A DNA stretch of 64,000 bases from Tenodera sinensis (lineage: Eukaryota; Arthropoda; Insecta; Mantodea; Mantidae): contig CM060965.1 in assembly GCA_030765045.1 (NCBI GenBank), positions 155,133,374 to 155,197,373 on the forward strand, in the 5' to 3' direction. Shown here in pieces: positions 35,377 through 46,218 of this stretch. A model generated the notes under the pieces. That model worked only from the letters and a program-made list of their open reading frames with translations. It ran no database searches and had not been told where the DNA came from. The number at the start of each line of letters is the position of its first letter. Position 1 is the stretch's first letter. The position numbers and the translations under genes are program-made.

Positions 35377-36064
35377 TTTTTAAAACATACGTTTTTTGGC
35401 TAGTTGAAAGTACTTTAGTTAGTACTCTGAGAAACTGAGCTAGAACATTGAGCCTTTGCACAGTCATTTCTTCATTTATTCATACTAAGTAAGTTTAAAA
35501 TAAATGGATATAAAATTAAAAAGAGTTAGAAAATTAAGTCCATGTCCTTTAATATATAAAGCAGAACCCACTGCCACCGTATGCATAAAAAGGTAAACAG
35601 GGGTACACACTTCCTCCTTGCTATACATACGCTACCTATGAAGGTCAGTAAAAGCTTCCCGAAGTTGCGGAGATGGTGCTAAGGAAAGCAGTGTACCAAA
35701 CAGTGACACAGCGGATCATTTTCCTATTGTTCCCCTCCACTCGCTTTGGTTTAGTGGGTGACCGAGCAGGGTAAAGGTGACTGACATTGGCCAATGCGAT
35801 ACAGCTGCACCTCTTTGAGTTTCACAAAATAAGAAAGTCAGTCACATCTCCCATTACAAATTCCAACCAGAATACTCACAGCACTCTTCCTTGCTCTCAT
35901 ATACATTACGTCACCAGCATAATTAAAAAGGAGAAAAAGTATGCGACATATTTCCCCTCCATGACATCACTAGGAAATGGTGTTAACCCTACACAGTGAG
36001 TTTTGGGTCTTTCAGTTTTTTCGTACGCTATATCATGCACATACACATTCCCACTCTCTATTAT
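35377..36064. other. Unassigned sequence
   Basis: A moderately GC-rich patch at 35640-35830 is not recognised. No exon evidence. Confidence 0.45.
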
Positions 36065-36178
36065 ACTTCCAGACTCGGGGCAGGAATCCTGACTTGAGAA
36101 CAATACCCGCTCCCCAGCCGGGAACCGAACCCAGCACTATTCATATGACTGAACTACATTGCCAGGCTATTTTCTAAC
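36065..36178 (-). mobile_element. Short tRNA-derived SINE head
   Basis: On the minus strand, AGCCTGGCAATGTAGTTCAG (A-box region) is followed by GCTGGGTTCGGTTCCCGGC (B box). Then comes a short body, GGGAGCGGGTATTG-like, to GAGTCTGGAAG. It ends early and is probably 3' truncated. Confidence 0.6.
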
Positions 36179-37512
36179 TTGTTCCAGCTGCTGTTTCACC
36201 TAGTAAACATTTAAGTAGGGTCGCCAGTAATGTTTAAATGTTTGGTGAAATCTCCGGTTTTGAAATCTTCCAATGTTCCAAAACTTGTTGAATACCTATT
36301 ATGGGTTCATGCTGTGTTTCCAGTCTCGGAATCTAATAATAACAATGGGACACACTCCACTACTGGATACAGTATTCAAATTCCATCAGGGATGAAACCT
36401 CTGAGGAGGTAAACGAAGTTAGTTGCTTAAAATATCTCTGTGACTCGACATGGGAATAAAGGGATGAGAGAAAACCCTCACATGATCTCACTCACTCTTA
36501 CGCTCTGCCTGTCTCAGAAATGACAGACATTCACCGGAAGGCAGATTCCATGTTATGCATCTCGATCCTTTCTACAGGTAGGTACTTATATTGCCTTCGA
36601 ATGGACTGGTTGTGGAGCCTGGACTTTGTACTCGCCGTCTCACGCACCAGTGGGCAAAGCGCCAAAGAAAACCACTCTCTCAGAAGAAATTGCCTCTGCT
36701 TGACAATCTGGAACGAACAGTAGGAACTGCTCTTCTGAGTCCCAACAAGAAGGGGAAAAAACTGAACTACTTAAATGAATCCTAAGTTGTTATTTTAAGG
36801 AATTCGTATAATCAGGACGCTTGAAACATTAATCACCGTCTCAGATAAAAATACGACTCCTAAAATAACGACGCGTAATGTTTATTATTCTAAAAATCGT
36901 ATATAGCAGTTATACTGCTATTGTCAACATAGAAAAGTTATTTATGTATGTAAGGTAATCTCAAAATCCACCAATCAATTTTGACAATGCCTCCACCATT
37001 GAAAAAACCTGATAAACCTAACATAGGGCTTCTCAATATATTCTCATTTGAATTCATAAATTACTGAAAGACTAAAAATAGTTTACAAAGCCTTAGGGAT
37101 ACAAAGGAGTAGCAACTATGGCAGACACAGAATTTAATGGCGGCTCACAGCTATTGTGCAAATACATTTTGTGGGCACAAATGATATACACCGGCTTTAC
37201 GGCGTGATTTCACAGCGTGTTTCAGCATACAACACCGCAAGGTCTGACAAGCGTCTAATCGGATTTTGCATTAAGCCACCTGCCATTAAATTTTGTGCCA
37301 GCTATAGCTTTTGTGTGTTGCAACAGTAATCGGTTAGGTGCTATAATGAAATGACCCGGAACAATTTATAACTTTTTTGCTGTGAGATATAAATTTGAAA
37401 CTTTCACATATAAGGATTTTCAAAAGTAAGTTCAAATAATAAACAGTTATAAGTATTACAATATTTGATACAGGAAAAAATCACAGTCTTTGGCAAACAA
37501 TTGGATTTACAA
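36179..37512. other. Unassigned sequence
   Basis: Two overlapping frames at 36520-36785 sit in a GC-richer patch. They contain neither a recognisable domain nor splice signals. A VNEVSCLKYL-like stretch near 36410 weakly recalls the post-RT region of LINEs but is not enough for a call. Confidence 0.4.
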
Positions 37513-37893
37513 AACATAAGGAAGATGTCCGCCATTATCTTGTTCAACGTATAGTATTCTGTGTGCAGATGATATCTTGAAATATTGTTATTTCTTGCGA
37601 GATGACATCTTTCAGCTGCGGTGTGGTTCCTGGATGTGTCAGAAAAACTCGTTCTTTAAACTAATCTCACAAACAAATGTCAGCTGGATTGAAATCTCGA
37701 GATTGCGGAGGCCACGTTGTTGCGAAGTCCCTACTCACCTACTCATGACATGATCTCCAAATATCTGCGCAATTAATTGTTTTTCAGGGTGTAGTTGTGA
37801 AGTGGAGCTCCATCTTGCATGACGATTATGTTTTCCATATCTTGGTTCCGCAGTCTAGGGATGATGAATTTCTGTAACGTGCTGTGGCACTGT
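37513..37893 (-). pseudogene. Mariner-like DDE transposase fragment
   Basis: On the minus strand it reads STLQKFIIPRLRN and then IIVMQDGAPLHNYTL, the block holding the second catalytic Asp (Q-D-G-A-P-x-H). A frame change follows, then TWPPQSRDFNPADI (the W-P-P-R-S-P-D-L-x-P-x-D/E block with the third acidic residue). Next comes FKERVFLTHPGTTPQLKDVI, the region after the DDE core. Several stops and at least one frameshift make it non-functional. The family is the same broad type as the deleted ORF at 32051. A C-run follows at 37894-37909. Confidence 0.88.
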
Positions 37894-38458
37894 CCCCCCC
37901 CCCCCCCCCACCCCTCCGTTTTACTGTAACAGTCCGCCTTGTATCGATCTATAGATTGTTACAAGTCGTATTACTCGTATTATACATAATTATAAACCTT
38001 CAAGCACCTTCAGGTCACGTGGAAAGTGACGCTCTTTAAAACTGTATACATCTGTGTACCTGTACGTGACTATTTATGTTATTCTTTTCATTTAAGAACG
38101 AGAAAAAATGTTAATCAAAACTGACACGTAGCATAATTGAGAATACTGATATATCTTTGCTTTGAACTCTTCCCATTTCACGACCAAATAATATGCATAT
38201 TCTCGTGTTAATAGTGTTTTCAATATGTGTGGACATTTTACATTGTACATTTTGAAATGAGTAAGAAATACTGCAAGAACCTTAATTTTAAGAAACCTGA
38301 GTTTCATTGGCTGAAACTGCATTAGTTTTTTCAAGTCTATCTAGCAAAGTATTTAAATATGGAGGATATATTGCTCAATACTTGTCTAAAATATTACAGG
38401 CGCGAAAAATGCATCGTAAATTTACTCATAAAACTCCCCTGAAATTCTGCGTATATGT
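37894..38458. other. C-run, then unassigned AT-rich sequence
   Basis: 37894-37909 is a nearly pure cytosine run. Nothing recognised after it. Confidence 0.55.
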
Positions 38459-39030
38459 TTTACTTTATCTATAATGTACATAGAGCAAACAGAGGAAGTA
38501 TGTATTCCACTCAAAAATTCGATACAATGTACCAAAAATACGCGATTGTACACTCCCTGAATTAAAAAAATACATTTTATAAAGGTTCTGGTGCATATAT
38601 GTGTATGTGTGCGTCTGGCTGCATGTGAACATTACTCAAAAACAAAAATCCTTAAAAACCGAAGTTGTTATTTAAGCTTAATATCTTTCAAAAGTGCGAC
38701 ATAAAGATTTTGAAGGAAATTCCTCTTTCTAAACTATGGTTTACATGGAAAATTTTTCGAATATTTTTAGTTTCTCCAAAATGGATCTAACGATTTCGAT
38801 TAAAATGCCATATGTTTAAAGTAGTTTTATGGAAATTAAATGTATATTTTAAATTTTCTGGCAATTGCCCATTAGTCTTCTTTATTCTTGAGGAATTTTG
38901 CGCAGCTGGTAAACCGTAAAAGATAGACGAAATTTTACTACACAAAAAATGTAGATCTCGTTAAAACATACAATTTATTTAATATTCATTTTCTTTGTGG
39001 AGATCGCCTTTTCCGAGATATTGTTTTTCC
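38459..39030 (+). mobile_element. Family A, 5' and central part
   Basis: The 5' end reads TTTTACTTTATCTATAATG, a diverged inverted repeat. The microsatellite is reduced to GTGTATGTGTGCG. The blocks GTTTACATGGAAAATTTTTC, ATTTTCTGGCAATTG, GGTAAACCGTAAAAGATAG and GTAGATCTCGTTAAAAC follow. It fades after TTTCCGAGATATTG and lacks the hairpin end. Confidence 0.88.
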
Positions 39031-40081
39031 GTTCTCTCTTTCATCGCAAGCGCTTATTTCCACGATGGAAGCGCCGGAATGTGGTTTTTGCAAGATATAA
39101 GTATAAAACTTTGGTTAAATTCAATTACGAATGTAAAAATATGTACTAAGTCAATTAAACATATATTTGGGAGCTGCCCATCAGCGTCTTGAACTTAGAG
39201 GAATTACCTTCAACTAAATAAGTGTCTATTTCATTTTAAGTTTAATTTGTATTTACTATTTGTTATAATGCCGTTTTCAGCTGTTTCTACTATTCTTATG
39301 TTCCAAGACTTTTCATAATGCTTGTAAAAGACAAACTAGCTCTTACTTTAACCTTAGGAAGTCCTTTATATTGAAAGCGGTCAAAGTGATTGCTGTTTCT
39401 CTTAGCCAAAATCATTATATATTTGGTGATATTAAAATTACGCAGTGCACAGTGATAGTGTTATGTTTATTATCTCTTGGCCATCCACAGATAACCTATT
39501 TTTCAAACCATCACATAGCGATCAAAATTTGGTGAAAATGAGAGAAATATCAAAGAAGCCTGAAATGTGTAACCAGACCTACCGTTTAAGCTTACTTAAA
39601 TTATCAACTTCTGTCATTTTCATTCCTATAATAAAGATATTTCAGCAAAACCGTTCCTAGAATTCTTAGAGTCCCTAATATGTTTTAGAGACTATTATTG
39701 GTGATCATTTTGGCCAATTTTCACTGATGGGCCCCTCTAAATGGACAAAGTAGTAGAGGCTTTGTTTCAGCACTTCAAGGCATCACGAGAGGGTGGAATG
39801 AAATGTCAGCCGTTGGTGACCCATATCTAACAGTTAATTTAGGGAGTGTACACATCTTGCCTTGATTTCCGGAGATGTTTCCGGGAGCCTACGTAACCGG
39901 AGTGTCGCATTCTCTCTGTATCCAGACACCTGGCTCAGCCACGCTCGAAATGTGATACACCTCCGTCAGATAAACTTACACTGTTAGGTCACCGCACTGC
40001 TCCCCTCATTTCTTTCTGCGACTCTCATGTCATACACTTACGTAAATATGCGTCTGAAAACATTTAAAAGTATGTTGTGCT
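39031..40081. other. Unassigned sequence
   Basis: CATCACATAGCGATC at about 39510 recalls the subfamily marker of family A, but the surroundings do not align. A GC-richer interval at 39730-40010 is not recognised. Confidence 0.45.
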
Positions 40082-40195
40082 GTACTCACATGACTTCCTC
40101 TACTCTGTACTAACTATTCTTACAAACTCTTTATTTCTCTGCTCTTCAAGTTAGTGAAATAAACATTTGCAGAAATAATCTGATGGACTATTCCA
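40082..40195 (-). mobile_element. Family A, hairpin-end fragment
   Basis: Begins with TACTCACATGACTTCCTCTA and continues with ACTATTCTTACAAACTC and AAATAAACATTTGCAG. This is the 3' terminal region on the minus strand. It stops near 40195. The matching 5' part of the element may be the piece at 40885-41160, with other insertions in between. Confidence 0.78.
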
Positions 40196-40484
40196 CTGAT
40201 ATCTATTGGTCGTGGTATTGTTGCTTTTGTTATATCACTCCTTCTCCGCGTTCCGCCATCCTAAACGTTTTCTTATGTTTGTGAACATCTGAAGTATCCA
40301 TGCGCAGTAAAAACAATGGCAGACAAAAGGTTTGGCGAATATTCTAATGAGGGTACTGAAGAGGCGAAGTAAAATTACTGTAATTTACATATAGACCTGC
40401 CTCTAATGATTAGGCTACTAACCAAATTGTTTATTTATATTCATCATATGCCTCATTTATCATTTCCATGGATTAAACATTGTT
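40196..40484. other. Unassigned sequence
   Basis: No recognised feature. Confidence 0.5.
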
Positions 40485-40715
40485 CTGGGTGACTGAGTTG
40501 GTTACGCGCTGGCCTACTTATCCCAAGGTCGTGGGTTCAAATCTGGTCCAGATCAATGGTTTTTAAGTGTACTTAAAATCACAGCTCCATGTCAGTAGAT
40601 TCACTGGCATGTTAAAGAACTCCTGCGGGACCAAATTCCGGCACACCGGTGATGCTGATATGATCCTGGCAATTGATAGCGTCGTAAAATAACAAAATAA
40701 TTTTAATTTAACCTG
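40485..40715 (+). mobile_element. tRNA-derived SINE
   Basis: The head is GTGACTGAGTTGGTTACGCG (A box) and GGTCGTGGGTTCAAATCTGG (B box) at tRNA spacing. A body of about 150 bases contains CACAGCTCCATGTCAG and GGCACACCGGTGATG. The end is AT-rich (GTCGTAAAATAACAAAATAA). A functional tRNA is excluded because the 5' and 3' acceptor halves do not pair. Confidence 0.75.
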
Positions 40716-40884
40716 TATTAAACGCCGAGATTATTGTTGTTATCGTTCCCACAGCCTACTGGATCAGTTGTAGTTCTAACGGTGAAAATAAATCTTAATT
40801 AAATGTATGAATTTTATTGTAAGTTGTTTACGCTTAAAATACTACTAATATTAAATTGTATTAAATAAACGAATTATTAATTTC
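40716..40884. other. Unassigned AT-rich sequence
   Basis: Short interval between a SINE and a family A fragment with nothing recognised. Confidence 0.5.
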
Positions 40885-41160
40885 AGTGTTCTACAAAAAG
40901 AGGTTCTTTTTTATTTCTGGAGGTGAAATGGGCGATTCTTATAGACATTTTAACGCTGAATTCATATCTTTTTACTCTGGTTTTGAGTTATGCTGTTCAA
41001 CACCCCCCCCCACACACACACACGCACGCACGCACGCACGCACGCACTCGCACAGAAACACCAACACAAGGAGCTTCTTCTAAAAGTGCTTTTCTAGATT
41101 TAAGGGACCCCGAAACATGTATTTCCGGTAAAATCTCGATGTCAAATGTTTTAGTGGTGC
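40885..41160 (-). mobile_element. Family A, 5' part, split by a Tc1 insertion
   Basis: Contains GGTTTTGAGTTATGCTGTTC, a C-run, and a CACA then CGCACGCA microsatellite (40998-41051). TTCTAAAAGTGCTTTTCTAG and TTTCCGGTAAAATCTCG follow. The sequence breaks at about 41160. The expected final 30 bases appear after the Tc1 element at 42203-42232 (TATTCCTGTTACTTACTATA and GGTAGCAGA). Confidence 0.85.
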
Positions 41161-42202
41161 ATGACCTACCAAAAGCTTAAGAACACCTGCATATTTCATC
41201 GAAATACACTATTTTGTCCTTATGTTTCGTCACAAAAATATCCTATTAAAGGTATATTTAGAACAAATAATTATGTAGCTGTTATTCTTTAAAGAGTTGT
41301 GATTTTTTTAAGTTTTAGAAAAACCGAAAAAAATATTATTTTAAAATCTTATTGGAGATGTGACCATGAAAATATATGGGATGTCAATTTTACTTTCCTC
41401 TGAAGGGAAAGGCGCACATGTGAGGAATATTTATAAATATAACATGGTTATCATACATGGTTTATCAATAATTTACGTAATGTTTATAACTTTAAAGCAA
41501 ATTGGTAAAAAGAGTTTAAACTAGCACTGTTTGGCAATGGATTCAATCCTGTGAAGTATGAGCCAGCGAAATCGGAGTGGTGCTTATTTATACTCGTACA
41601 TTATACATGCTGCAAATCACAGCACTGAATGCTGATATGATACCATGGCATTCAGATGCTCTGTAGTTTCCATTTTGTTCTGGTGAGAAAAGACAATGTT
41701 AAACAAAAATGTGAAGAAGGATATTAAATGGCCAGTGATTGGTTTACATAAGTGCAGCAAGCTATACAGAGATGTTGCAATTCAACTAGGGATAAGTAAA
41801 ACTGTGTGGCACAGACAATAAAAAAATTGGCGAAACGTGGCAAATTCTCAGACCTGAGAGGAAGTGCTAGGCCAAGGGTTGCATCGTCCCGAGAGGATAG
41901 AACAATCGGATAGAGCAGTGGGGATCTCTAGGCTGAAAAACCGCCGAGAACTTCCAAAGGCATTAGGCGAATATTGGAATGACATTGACGTGCAAGAGTG
42001 TGGGAATCTTGTGAACAGTATCGCAGAAGAGTATATCTACTGTGTTTGAAAGCCAAAAGAGGCCCAATAAAGTGCAAAATCATCTACAACGTATGTTTGA
42101 AGCAATATGCTATAAATGTATAATAATGTATAATGTTATATGTTCTTGGAAGAGAAGATTTCAAAATATCAATGAGTGGCCTTAAACTTTTGGTAGAACC
42201 TG
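41161..42202 (+). mobile_element. Tc1-like DNA transposon, internally deleted, nested in family A
   Basis: The right terminus on the minus strand reads TA then CAGGTTCTACCAAAAGTTTA, a typical Tc1 terminus after a TA target. The left terminus has the related CTACCAAAAGCTTAAG at 41166-41181. The interior holds a transposase pseudogene (41696-42049). The host family A copy resumes at TA 42203. At about 1.04 kb it is short for a Tc1 element with a full transposase, in keeping with the missing catalytic core. Confidence 0.88.
41696..42049 (+). pseudogene. Tc1 transposase, catalytic core deleted
   Basis: Starts with ATG and reads GLHKCSKLYRDVAIQLGISK, the paired-type helix-turn-helix of Tc1 transposases. 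A frame change then gives KKLAKRGKFSDLRGSARPRV, the second DNA-binding part with the G-R-P-R hook altered to A-R-P-R. It next jumps to SRLKNRRELPKALGEYWNDI and DVQECGNLVNSI, the extreme C-terminus that normally follows the third catalytic residue. Roughly 200 residues containing the D-D-E triad are absent. Two frameshifts or stops are also present. An intact relative would be about 340 residues. Confidence 0.9.
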
Positions 42203-42232
42203 TATTCCTGTTACTTACTATAGGTAGCAGAT
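42203..42232 (-). mobile_element. Family A terminal piece after the Tc1 insertion
   Basis: TATTCCTGTTACTTACTATA and GGTAGCAGATAA resemble the ACTTCCCCTACTTACTATA to GTAGTAGAGAAAG end of the family. This completes the copy interrupted at 41160. The match is short, so support comes mainly from its exact position. Confidence 0.65.
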
Positions 42233-43153
<921 letters not shown>

Positions 43154-43581
43154 TGTTTCTAGTTATAAATTGTAGTATTCCAAACGAAAACAAATAAATA
43201 GCTACGTAGAAAGTAGTGCAAATATAAATAACGGGACAAAAACATTAGATTTTTTAAAACACTCATAATATACAGCATATACATTGCTTAAATGTACAAC
43301 ATCGACAATAAAACGTACTTGTATGTGTTATATTTATCAACAGTATACAGAAACTCTAAAGTAAGAGGTCGCGCGGTCGACACTTGTCACCCAAAAGCAC
43401 AAAGGAGAACAAAACTTGAGCTGTACACAATATAACGGTAACTGCAAGACTGAAAGAGAGAAATGTTGCTGTTTATGCATTCCTTGGTAGGTACATGAGC
43501 CCACATCCCTGTAAGTCTGTTCTGAGAAATACAGCAATTAAAACAAGCATGCTGGGTGCCACCTGTCACCCACGCGAGTAA
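43154..43581. other. Unassigned; upstream of a hAT remnant
   Basis: No recognisable coding sequence. Two similar stretches (ACACTTGTCACCCA near 43380 and CCACCTGTCACCCA near 43560) occur 180 bases apart. They might be a short direct repeat linked to the hAT remnant downstream. Confidence 0.4.
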
Positions 43582-44009
43582 CCGAGGATCAAAGAGATAA
43601 CAACCGAGTTTACTTCACATAGATTCCATGATTTCAGCAATCTTGAGAATGACATTTCAATTTTTGTTAACCCTTTTACTGTAGATGTAGCCAATGTAAG
43701 AATTGATTTGCAGTGTGAACTCATAGATGTACAAATAGATCTAGTGAGAAAAAATAACTGCAGAGATTCAGTTGGCTCAGAGGTATTCAAAGAACTGTGT
43801 AAAGTAATATTCGAGAATTTGCTGCTTCTGTCACAACAGTATTTTGCTCTACACATGTCTGTGAACATTTTTTTCTCTGATGAACCTAAAAAAAATCAAA
43901 GCTGAGATATCGCGATTCAGATAATCACGCCTCGGCACAACTGCATATTGCTGTTACAGATATTTCGCCAGAGTCTGAACGTCTTCTCATATGTTTGGAT
44001 GACGATTAA
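43582..44009 (+). pseudogene. hAT transposase C-terminal fragment (GTF2IRD2-like)
   Basis: The first open part (43582-43905) reads ITTEFTSHRFHDFSNLENDI, then SIFVNPFTVDV, then IDLQCELIDVQ. Later the sequence continues in a shifted frame from 43926 as HIAVTDISPESERLL and stops at 44009. In GTF2IRD2/EPM2AIP1-like hAT transposases this order is usual: F-x-D-F, F-x-x-P-F-x-x-(D)-V, (L)-Q-x-E-L-I-(D/E)-L-Q. A C-terminal dimerisation helix of the H-L-x-x-x-L-R-(I/L)-A type follows. The segment between (normally S-T-Y-x-C-E-x-x-F-S) is degraded to FALHMSVNIFFSDE. It is a relic of about 140 residues without the catalytic part. Confidence 0.85.
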
Positions 44010-44249
44010 TGTATGTAATTCATACACTAAAAGTATGACCGCCTCTTTCCTGTTTGAAACAAACACGCTGATCGTTAGCTGTATCAATCCGCCACTGTGA
44101 ACAGTTTAAGAAGCGAAGAGCTACTACTTCTCCAACCAGCAGAAATGTTACGCGGATTGAGTACAGAGTGGATTTAGAGCAGGCACTATTCTGCTGCCCC
44201 TGATGTAAATAAATTCGATGGTCAAATGTTTTGTAAGTCATCTATGAAA
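44010..44249. other. 3' flank of the hAT remnant
   Basis: Nothing recognised. It may include the transposon's 3' untranslated region. Confidence 0.45.
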
Positions 44250-44600
44250 CCGAGCTCATCGTCTATCACGTCGTGGATGCGATTATCCTGGCCGACCTTC
44301 CGGAATGACAGGTTTTTTCGAGGTTTCCCGGGTCGCTAGGTGGATTCTGGGAAGGTTAATTGTACACTCCGAATTTTCTATCCCTGCATTTCATCTCACT
44401 TCACTTCACTTCACTTTCATCCTGGTTGGCTATTTTAGGGCTCTAAGTGTTCAACAGAGTTTCGGCGTGCATAACAAAATTCGCTCTTTTAAACCCTGTC
44501 CTCTGGATCAGGGGAGGTCTTTGGATCCCAACACGGATAGAGGTGAACCAGTTGCACGATCTGCCACCGTAATCTGTAGTTGTTAGGGACCCCGCCCGCT
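44250..44600 (+). mobile_element. SINE-like element related to family b centre
   Basis: A block GGTTTTTTCGAGGTTTCCCG followed by GGTCGCTAGGTGGATTCTGG resembles the central TTTTTTTCCGAGGTTTTCCC and CTGAGAAGACGAATG of SINE family b. No convincing tRNA head precedes it. The downstream body with ATTTCATCTCACTTCACTTC is GC-richer than its surroundings. Two frames across it are not genes. Confidence 0.5.
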
Positions 44601-44969
44601 GTTATCATCTCTCCTCAGGTCGGACCACCTTTAGTATTCTCTCACCTCACTCCAGGCACAAATGATCTATGGGTCAAGGTGCTAAGTTCCCACCTTCGAA
44701 CCTTGTCATTGCCTCACAGTCAAATCTATGAAAAGACTCACAATATTAGCGCAACGTATTTGGCCTGCGATTTTAGCTGCTCAAATGGAAGATGTAAGGA
44801 GCAACGTTGGCTTGATCACCATCCCGTTTTCCGTTAACCCTTTCCACCCCAAATTGTTTTGCTACCTGCACCGGTCTCTTCAAATTCATTAGACCGGTTT
44901 TCATGTGCGCAAAAGGGATTGCCTCATTCAATTGACCTGAACAGTCAAAACTGTTACAGCGAGACAAAT
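44601..44969. other. Unassigned sequence
   Basis: Moderately GC-rich and probably old repeat-derived, but nothing specific is recognised. Confidence 0.4.
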
Positions 44970-45130
44970 TTACTGGCCATCCATTGAAAGCTGTAGGTCG
45001 CGAGATCGAGTCTCGGCAACCGCAGTGAATTGTACTTGTGGTAAAGCATATGGGAGGACCCACGTAAAATAATGGGTATAATGGCACTCGTGGATGGTGA
45101 CGGGGTATCATTTGACTTCGGTGGCATGGA
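44970..45130 (+). mobile_element. Degenerate tRNA-derived SINE
   Basis: A B-box-like GGTCGCGAGATCGAGTCTCG is followed by a body containing GGACCCACGTAAAATAATGG. The A-box side is weak. The 112-codon minus-strand frame over it is incidental. Confidence 0.5.
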
Positions 45131-45669
45131 AATTGCTTCTTTTTGTTAAAAAAACACTACAATGAAAATTGTAAAGCTATAATATTTTACAATTGAAAGC
45201 ATCTCAAATGCATATATTTTAGCAGTTAAACCAAGTATAACAAGAGTATAACAGGGGAAAATATACTTTGAAAGGTTTTTAAAATATGAATGACTTCATA
45301 TGGAATAATGGATACCGAAAGGGTGAAGAGTACGATGGCCACTAGAAATGTTCCAATCGCCAAGTGAAGCAGCGGTTCCTTTCTGTTCGTTATTGGAACT
45401 TGTGAGTACGTGGTATTGTGAAGTGAATTGTGGTCATCTCTTGTTTTCATACAGTTTGCACAGGATCTTCACATTTATTCGGCCCATCGCGCCAGCCAAT
45501 CATTTACTCACGACGTCATTACCTTGAAGCGAGTTTATCACAGAGGTCTCTGACAGAGGACTAGCGAAAGATGAGGGCAAGGAGTGAATCTCAATAGTTT
45601 TTAAGAAACCTTAGTGAAATGGGACTTCTGTCGTACCTTTCCAGTATTTACAGTTGGAACGTATTTCGC
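45131..45669. other. Unassigned; small hydrophobic ORF 45226-45450 (minus)
   Basis: The minus-strand 74-codon frame 45226-45450 starts with ATG. It has a hydrophilic N-terminus of about 28 residues, then a strongly hydrophobic stretch around LAIGTFLVAIVLFTLSVSII and a second one at the end. It could be a one- or two-pass membrane peptide, but AT-rich DNA produces such frames by chance. I know no family for it. Confidence 0.35.
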
Positions 45670-45935
45670 ACACATCCGGGTTCTGCGATTTACCTTGCTA
45701 CTCATTCCACCAATTGCTGCATTATCACCTTTCGAATCATCGATTTCACCTGCATTTCATATCATCCTCTTCTTCACTCTCATACCTGGTGCTGGGCAGA
45801 CCACCTACTTCCAGGTCTTCACTCTGTCCGGTCCAAGGTTCCTGTGCTCCCCGACAGTGCCTAGGTGTCCGACCCTAGGCACTGGCTTGTAAGTCCTACA
45901 TAAGGGGAAGGTAATCATGTAAAGAAAAAAAGGAA
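45670..45935 (+). mobile_element. tRNA-derived SINE, family a, copy 3, 5' truncated
   Basis: Shares ACTCATTCCACCA, ATTTCATATCATCCTCTTCT, CATACCTGGTGCTGG, CCAGGTCTTCACTCTGTCCG and CTTGTAAGTCCTA with the copies at 4191 and 26122. The tRNA-like head is missing. An 8-base CCTAGGTG-type internal duplication is present near 45860-45880. The tail is AAAGAAAAAAAGG. Confidence 0.9.
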
Positions 45936-46025
45936 GAATGTGCATTTGTGTTAAGGATGCCTCAAAACTTCAATTATTTTGTGTTCAATAGCGTCCATGG
46001 TGTTCAACTGCTGAGCAAACTACGG
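45936..46025. other. Short interval before transposase fragment
   Basis: May contain more of the decayed transposase, but no frame is convincing. Confidence 0.4.
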
Positions 46026-46218
46026 TATCCAAACCTAACTTCTGCTGGACTTTTTCGTATGGGGAACCTTGAAGAATGAAGTTTGTGGGCAAAAGTCAGT
46101 TGCACTTGATGCTGCGAGAATCATGGTATGCAGCCACCGCTCCAGACATACTGATAACCGTAATTTGCTAATGGACTCTGCAGATAGCTTATTTGATCAC
46201 TTTGAATGCATAACATGA
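46026..46218 (+). pseudogene. Mariner-like transposase C-terminal fragment
   Basis: One frame reads YPNLTSAGLFRMG. The next reads LLDFFVWGTLKNEVC and stays open to a stop at 46218. Together they recall the S-P-D-L-T-P-x-D-F-(F/Y)-L-W-G-x-L-K block around the last catalytic residue of mariner-like transposases, with one frameshift. It is a third trace of this superfamily in the window (with 32051 and 37513). Confidence 0.6.

Noticed and set aside
45226..45450. Small membrane protein gene
   Set aside because: The hydrophobic pattern is suggestive, but nothing else supports expression or conservation. Kept only as a note within the unassigned stretch.
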